Below are positions 57,581 through 64,000 of a DNA stretch of 64,000 nt, one piece after another. The stretch covers positions 12,028,001-12,092,000 of the forward strand of contig OY540821.1 in the NCBI GenBank assembly GCA_961205875.1. Direction: 5' to 3'. The notes below the pieces were generated by a model that was not told the origin of the DNA, did no database searches, and saw nothing but the letters and a program-made list of their open reading frames with translations. The stretch comes from Sialis fuliginosa. Its lineage: Eukaryota > Arthropoda > Insecta > Megaloptera > Sialidae. The position numbers were made by a program, and so were the translations under genes. The first letter of the stretch is position 1. Every line of letters starts with the position of its first letter.

Positions 57581-58839
57581 AATTATCAATGTTTAATGTC
57601 TTGTATTATAAACGAACTAATAAAATTTGCTAGCTATCAAGCACTTTCGCATGAGGTTTCAAACCTATTTGACAGTTCATGAAGTATCATATTCATAAGG
57701 TATGTTACCACTAACGGTATTAAAAGAGTGGCGAAATTATGAAAATTATTTTCTACGAACAGTTACAATAAGTTGAAGTATCACTGCTCTAAATTCCATA
57801 ACTAACCCATATATAGATACTAACACAGAATTAATTTGAATGTGCTTGCTAGGTACCAAATTTGATAGCTTTTTTATAATACCGGACATTAAAATGAATA
57901 AAACAAAACGAAGAAATAGACGAAAAACAAGTTCTTTGTAATCACCTAAAATACAACACCCTGCGAAGGTTTGGTCAATACTACGCAATATTATGTGTTT
58001 TTACTGTATTTACTTCCCCGCCCTCGGTTACACCCAATTGGTACACCCCCTTTTGTATTTGTTAAAGCTACAAATGAACTGTTTAGACCCGTTTTGTGTG
58101 CACGTTAGTGGTTGAATTCATGTGTTTAAAACACTATTATAATGATACATAAAATAGGGCAGCTTGTCAAACACAGGTGTGAAAAATGTCAAACGTCAAA
58201 AATTATTGTTTTTATTTTTATTGATATTTGATTTTGATAGAAAAAATGCCATCTTTTTCAAGTGGTTTTCCAGGTATAACAAAATTTAAAAAATCATGCT
58301 TTTAAGAAGAAAGATTCTTAAAATAAATTCTATCTTTTCTAGGACTTTGAATGCAATTCCATGTTTAAGGTTATAGTACATATACAGTTGATTAAAATTT
58401 GATATAATTTCAAGTAAACATTGCAGTAGTAGCGTCAATTTCTTACAGAACTAACGGATTTTATTTGTTTTAATAATTTACTGGTAGATGGAGTTACATA
58501 CATGTCCTATTCGGTAGATATTAATTTTATGTGATATTTGTCTTCTCTGTTACATTTAATATTTATGAAAATATAGCTGCAAAAGTATGTCAGACTTGAC
58601 GCCACCACTGATGTCATATTAGTGTTATTATAACACGTAAAAATGTATTTAAAAAACATTAAAATATTTATTTATTTGTATATAGGTAAAAGTTTTATAT
58701 TTTTCATGTTATCTGCTACACAAATCTATTAACGTTTTAAAGGTTATTTTTTGTTTTTATTTATATTTGTAGATTTTTAAAATGATAAAATGTATCATTA
58801 ATATATTTTTACCAACTTCAAATATATAATCAAAATTAA
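57581..58839. other. Gene-free DNA
   Basis: A minus-strand frame at 57746-57988 (80 codons) has no recognisable family. Otherwise AT-rich and stop-filled. Confidence 0.4.
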
Positions 58840-58954
58840 GGTATTTCTCGGAAAGCAACAATGTTAGGAAAAAAATATCGGAAAATTAAAAAAATATTAT
58901 TGAAGCTCAAATTAGAGCTTATTCATACTTTTTTTTAATTTTCCGAGAAATACC
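58840..58954. mobile_element. TTAA-flanked MITE
   Basis: 115 bp with ends GGTATTTCTCGG and inverse CCGAGAAATACC, flanked by TTAA (58836-58839, 58955-58958). TTAA duplication is typical of piggyBac- or Kolobok-type elements. The interior also has CGGAAAATTAAAAAAA on the left arm matching the inverse on the right. Confidence 0.7.
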
Positions 58955-60866
58955 TTAAAATGATATAAATATATCTTGTTTGACAGACTAATGTCATTAT
59001 AAAGAGCATACAGATGAATTGGTCTCATTCGATCAAAAATATTTCAAAACTTTTGTATTATAAAAACAGTTTTAACAATTAAAATTATTTAAGTTACATG
59101 CATAAGTTAATCAATATTTTAAAAGTCATTTTAAAGAAAACAATGGGAAATTAAAACCAGTTTCAGACATTCTGAAATACCCGATACCAAAACATAATTA
59201 ATTTGATCATATGTGGCCGCGGGCCACACATAAGAGCGAGGTGGGCCGCACTAATAGTTCGTGTCAGCATTTTATAAACAATATAAGGTTGAGTTAAGTA
59301 TCATATTTAAAACATTTTCCGCTATGAGAGATAATTTAATGTGGACAATTTAGCATAGGGAATGTGTAATTGCTTACCCTGCAGCATCATTAGCGTTTAT
59401 CTTTCGTCGCTTACTTATAAGTGACATTAATAATTAATAAAATAAATGATAACCATCGCCAAGACGCTGCTGCAACAATCCATACAAAAGCCAATTACCA
59501 AGATGAAATAATGGCGATGGGGGAAATTGGCGAAGACCGAAATATATTGTTAAATTTTGCTCAAATATATTATTTGAAAAGATTTGGTACGTTTATGTTT
59601 AATTTGTAGGTTGAAAATACAAGGGAGGAGAGGGGCTTTTTGGATGGATTTGAACAGATTTTTGGAAGGTGGGATTGTTGCATTTTTTTAATTAATTGTA
59701 TACACGTTACTCTACATTTTACACTTTTATATACTTTTTAATACATGTTTACACATATATGTATATTGTGCTCATTTCAAATCTAACGTTGCAATAATAT
59801 TACAATAAAACGAACCAGACATAACCATTATATGGTGTAAAATTACAAAGTACTACTAAATTATAAATTTATAGACTATCATTCATTAAAAGTTAGATTA
59901 ACATGCTTAATAATTTTAAGTAGATTTCACAGAAAACCTCATAACTAAGTGTACAATGTCTAATTATATAAAACATATTGAAAGAGACAGAAATTATTGA
60001 AAATACCTTTTGTTCTAGACGTTTTTTTCTGTTTTAAACCATTTGAAATATAATTTAAAAAAAAAAAAATATTGCCTTTAAAAAAAATTTTTTACGAAAA
60101 AATAATTACAACATAAATTAAAAACAATAATATTCACTAAAACATTTACCTAAAACATTTTTTTTCTGATTCGCACCGTATCAAAAATAACTCAACAAAT
60201 TCAAAAATTGATAAGAATCAGTTTCCGATTGTAAAATCTTTTTAAACTTGATGAAAATTTATCTTAACTATATTATATATTATTATTTTTATTATCGTTT
60301 TTGAGTAACGGCATCTACAGACGGATAGACAGCCAGAAATTTCGAATTCGAAAATATAGACTTAACTATACTAATACCAACTTATAATTATACATAATAA
60401 TAGGCTGTATAAGAAAGTACAAATAATAATTTAAAATTAATGTTGTGTATGGTTGAATTCAAAATTAAATAATAATTACAAAGGGGTAATGTAGAAATAT
60501 AATATCTTCTGACCACACTAGCATCTATCATTATTATGATCAGAATGACGCGGGTTCAAAAGTAAGAGAAATAAGCGTTCCTTTTATAAGATACGATGTC
60601 GTACACTGGAACGTGACCATGGACATTGAAAGGCGACTATTTTATGCTCTAATATTGTCTCGATACGACCGTATATTTTATACGTCTACAGAGACTTTTC
60701 TTGCTCTTCATCTAAACTGAAGTTATGACTACTGTGTATGGCTCAGCAGACGTGGCTTGTATAGAAAAACTCACATTTATATAGCGAGATTTTTATTGAG
60801 AAGGACTATAAATATTTTTGTTGTTCTGTATATTATTATCTTAAAGTATATACATATAAACTAGAC
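58955..60866. other. Gene-free, with hAT-like debris
   Basis: 59210-59260 (GTGGCCGCGGGCCACAC, GTGGGCCGCAC) resembles the GGCCGC-rich interior of hAT elements. A 62-codon plus frame (59421-59609) reads DNHRQDAAATIHTKANYQDE and is of protein-like composition, but no family or splice context supports it. 60550 GCGGGTTCAAAAG weakly resembles a tRNA B box; no tRNA fold was found. Confidence 0.35.
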
Positions 60867-60915
60867 CAGCGGTTGTTAAACGTCTGAGTTTATCGCGAGC
60901 TACCGATACCTACAC
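60867..60915. mobile_element. hAT-type end, fragment
   Basis: CAGCGGTTGTTAAACGTCTG and GAGCTACCGATACC resemble the 41342 element's end. No partner end. Confidence 0.4.
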
Positions 60916-62439
60916 AAAATATACAATAATACGATACAAAATTTAAATGCAGATTTAAGCAAAATAACGGTTATTTAGTTAAAGTTGATAATACCGAGTG
61001 CTAGTATATTTAATATACTTATTTCAATTAACATATTTTAAAATAATTAATACAAAAAATCTTACGTAAGGATTAATCAAGTTTTACAGACGTTTTTTTC
61101 CCCAATGCCTTACGGAATTAATGGACGCTGCCTTAGAAATTTTTTTATATGAATAACTCCAAGACAAGTCTGAAATTATAATTAAATTTGAAAGGTATTT
61201 TTCAATATGAAATATTCAATTATTAAGACGTATCTACATACTTATGTAATAATTGGAAAAAAATGAGATGAAACAATATTTGTTTTAACAAGTTGCCTCC
61301 GGGGAGAAACTAGTGTAATTAGTGTAGTTATTTCGGCGCGGCTGGAACAAAGAACATTAAAATTGACATAACCTAAGTTTATAGCAGGCATATACTACAA
61401 TGCGCATTGGGATTGTTAAAAACATGTATTTATTTCGCAATTACTGTTATCGAAGTTAAATTATTTTTAATAATGTACCGTAATAGTAATTGCTAGATGA
61501 AGATGATAATCAGAGGTTCTAAATATGTTAATAATAATATATGGTTTCTATTTATTATATTTTTTTAAAAGACAATTCAAGAAATTTAAATATGTTAAGT
61601 TTTTGTTATTATTAAAATATTTGATTAACAAATGTTAAAAAAATTGTAACCTGCTCCTACCTAAATAATTCTGAGAAAAATCTGAAAAAATTGGGAATAT
61701 ATACACTAGTACGCGAGACTCGATTTGCATTTGACAAATTTTAATTAAATAATAAGTAGATATAAAATGTTTTTCAATTTTTTAGCAAATAAATTGAAAA
61801 ATATAAAAAATGAAGTCTTGTCTTTTAAAAACCACCTTACGAATCATGTCAATAAACAAAAGAATATTAAAAAAGAAATTAAGTTAATCTGAATTCTAAA
61901 CGAATGATAAATATTTAATAAATAACATATATATGTAAAAGTTAACAAAGTGACAAATAAAATAGTAACAAATTGAGTTTAGTTTTTTATAACAGCTACC
62001 CTTAATAAATAAATTTAAAAACATTAAAAAAGCGACCAATACAAAAACTCCTCTTCGATGAGTAATAACATTATTTAATCTTTCTCAGAACGTACGCGTC
62101 TAACATAAAAACCTAATGGAAGTAATTTATAAAATGAGATTGAAAGGTCTTCAGCTAACATTTCGCTTTTCTAGATCTCAGACTGTATATACCTGATATA
62201 TAACGACTATATTTTTTTTATTCTCAGCAAATCGCTAATTGCGCGGTAATTATTACACATCTGAGAGAAAAAATTACTTTGAATTTTGATTGATGTACGC
62301 ATGTATGTACATGGGTGCCGATAAAATATTTTTTAAGAGAAAATATTTTTTTTTAATACTTGGAAATTTTAATCAATACAAAAATTATTATAAACAATAA
62401 TTGTTTTGCATTTAATCATGGGAGTGTTAATTAATTACG
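60916..62439. other. Gene-free AT-rich DNA
   Basis: GCATTTGACAAATTTTAATT near 61729 matches a phrase at 27188, probably a shared old repeat. No exon. Confidence 0.4.
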
Positions 62440-62720
62440 AAATGTTTTATAATTCAACCCCTTCGGGGATAAAAGTGGGTGTAAAATTTAATATTGGAAA
62501 AAATATTTTTTGGTCGGATTTACTTGAAACAAAATAAATACTCTGCAATACAAACAATGAAACACGTATTTCAGCATTTCTCAAAATTCAACACCTAAGG
62601 GGTTGCAAGGGGGTGGAAAAGTTTGTATGAGAATATTTTTTTGTATTCACTCTAATGAAACTTTACAAGACAAATAGCATTTTCAAAAATTCAACCCCTA
62701 AGGAATAGGAGAGGGGGGAT
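62440..62720 (+). repeat. Diverged tandem repeat, three units
   Basis: The phrase ATTCAACCCCTTCGGGG / ATTCAACACCTAAGGGG / ATTCAACCCCTAAGG recurs at 62452, 62587 and 62690, each followed by a G-rich word and then AAATATTTTTT-type sequence. Units are about 105-135 bp. This ATTCAACCCCTAAGGGG motif is widespread in Lepidoptera. Confidence 0.55.
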
Positions 62721-63218
62721 TGGTGTTAATTTTTTTAAATTTTGATATATTTATCTACATAACTGTTTACGATGTTAAGGTAAATTCGGACAAAATAATA
62801 TTCAAGACTGGGTTTTTGATGTTTATCTATGCATAGCTGCTTTAGTTATAAAGATAAAATCGGGTAAAATAGTCTTCTATTAAAATAAAACTTTCGACAA
62901 TATTTAATTCATCCCGTCTTAAAATATTATTTGTGCTACCAACATAAAAAAAATTATAGTTATAGTTATCTTATAAGAATGTATCGTGGTTCCTTCGTTT
63001 TTAGAACAATGTGAGTGTAGAGTTGATTGATTTTGAAATCGAATAAATTAAAAACGTGTAAAATTACTAAATGTAAAAAAATTTAAAGAAACAGATGCAA
63101 AATATAAAAATTCAAAATATTTAGACATCCGAAAATAAAAGCTAGTAATACAAAATAAACATAGAGCATCTACAAGTTGGCATTTGTTATTCGAGTTATT
63201 GCTACATCAGTATATAAA

Positions 63219-63245
63219 ATGGAAGAAGAAACATGTAATAAAGAA
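63219..63245 (+). CDS. Candidate short first coding exon, unknown protein
   Basis: ATG GAA GAA GAA ACA TGT AAT AAA GAA followed directly by a consensus donor GTAAGT at 63246. ATCAGT at 63207, an insect initiator-like word, lies just upstream. The reading would be MEEETCNKE in phase 0 with the rest outside or not recognised. Nine codons are far too few to identify anything, and a chance match is quite possible. Confidence 0.25.
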
Positions 63246-63251
63246 GTAAGT

Positions 63252-64000
63252 ATTCATTTTTCACTTGTTACGAAGTTAAACTGGCACGGTTCTGACGTTT
63301 GCCAGGTCACAGATGTCTAGAGAGAGACAGAAAGAGGGGGTAATTGAGAAAAGATACTCAGTTGAAACTTTTTTTAAAGCCGTACGAATGTTGGTAGCAA
63401 GAAAACTTCCCAATAGTAGGCGTGATGATGTTGAAATGTTTTGTTTTTATTTATAAATATATTTTTATAAATTATTTTGAAAATATGTTGAGATTTAATC
63501 TTAAAGAGTTTTCCTTTTGAATTATAAAATATGTATATTAAATATCTGCCATGGGTGTAACGTCTAATGGTTGAAGAATGAAATTTTATATTTAGGAATA
63601 ATTTTTTTCTGAGAAGACAACCACCTAATTTTAAAATCACTTTTTACATAGTTAATTAATTAGAATCACCCACACTGTTTACTCTATTAAATAAACTTGT
63701 TAAACTAAAAAGAAAAACGAAAATAAATATTATTCTTGTATTTATTATAATAGGTAATATACTCTTATATACTGAGATTCTTTTTAATGTTTATATTTGA
63801 AAAGAATATTAATATATAAAATTATATTATTATAATAAGTACAAGAATAATAATTATATTTTTGTTTTGTTTTTTTAGTTTAACAAATTTTTAAATTATA
63901 AAAAAAATTATAGTCTTATTTTGCCAGCTACCAGAAAAAGTCATAATATAAAAAAAAAACGGGAAAAATTAGAGGAAATGTGGTATTTTTAGAAAAACGT
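63252..64000. other. Gene-free to window end
   Basis: AT-rich; the 88-codon minus-strand frame at 63374-63640 is low-complexity and unsupported. If the exon at 63219 is real this is intron. Confidence 0.35.

Noticed and set aside
59421-59609. 62-codon frame DNHRQDAAATIHTKANYQDE as an exon
   Set aside because: Composition is protein-like, but no splice acceptor, homologous family or second exon was found; left as unassigned.
60541-60600. tRNA-like B box at GCGGGTTCAAAAG
   Set aside because: No cloverleaf or A box at the proper distance.

Overview
This is an AT-rich (roughly 70% by eye), gene-poor stretch of an insect nuclear genome, most likely a butterfly or moth. Three things support Lepidoptera: the two genes at the left end are CYP4-clan cytochrome P450s with phase-1 introns, short Helitron-like elements end in a GCGA-loop-TCGC hairpin followed by CTAG (a very common lepidopteran repeat), and there are RTE-type retrotransposon 3' tails. 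No bacterial, phage or CRISPR features are present.

Left end, 1-8 kb: a tandem P450 cluster on the plus strand. The window opens inside the heme-binding exon of an upstream P450, whose last exon ends at 1070. A second, related P450 follows with nine exons between 2222 and 7966. All the P450 landmarks can be read in it (membrane anchor, PGPP hinge, WxxxR, I-helix, ExxR, PxRF, heme loop). However, its heme-binding exon is split by a 1,996-bp near-perfect palindrome at 5722-7717. That element has CACAGTG termini and a 5-bp CGGCG target duplication, the signature of the Transib (RAG1-related) superfamily. Without the element and one CGGCG copy the exon reads in frame for a 505-residue protein; as assembled it stops at residue 448, one codon before the axial-cysteine position (449).

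Middle, 8-45 kb: no confident host gene. The DNA is layered non-autonomous transposons. These include a hAT-type palindrome with a perfect 8-bp duplication (10698-11762) and a second broken copy (42059-43016), further hAT elements with 8-bp duplications (35769-36378, 41342-41550, 27987-28245), a four-copy CTGGCACCAG family, Helitron-like elements, a pogo/Tigger-like MITE, SINE-like tails ending in GACAGACAG repeats, RTE 3' fragments, and the decayed C-terminus of a LINE reverse-transcriptase ORF (minus strand, 40501-40628). One short minus-strand stretch (34404-34494) looks like a genuine first coding exon.

45-50.3 kb: a remarkable composite. Outer 14-bp inverted repeats (45058 and 50309) enclose inner CACTGAGAAAAA termini (45343 and 50106). 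The inner unit carries about five copies of a 147-bp AT-rich repeat followed by about 158 copies of an 18-bp minisatellite (46571-49419). The minisatellite gives very long open frames on both strands only because 18 is a multiple of 3.

50.4-64 kb: a three-level nest of insertions (50491-52135), Helitron/hAT stacks near 57.4 kb, a 115-bp TTAA-flanked MITE, a CG-richer island near 53.7 kb, a diverged tandem repeat at 62.4 kb, and a possible short first exon with a strong splice donor at 63219. Apart from the P450 pair, the window's biology is transposon biology.
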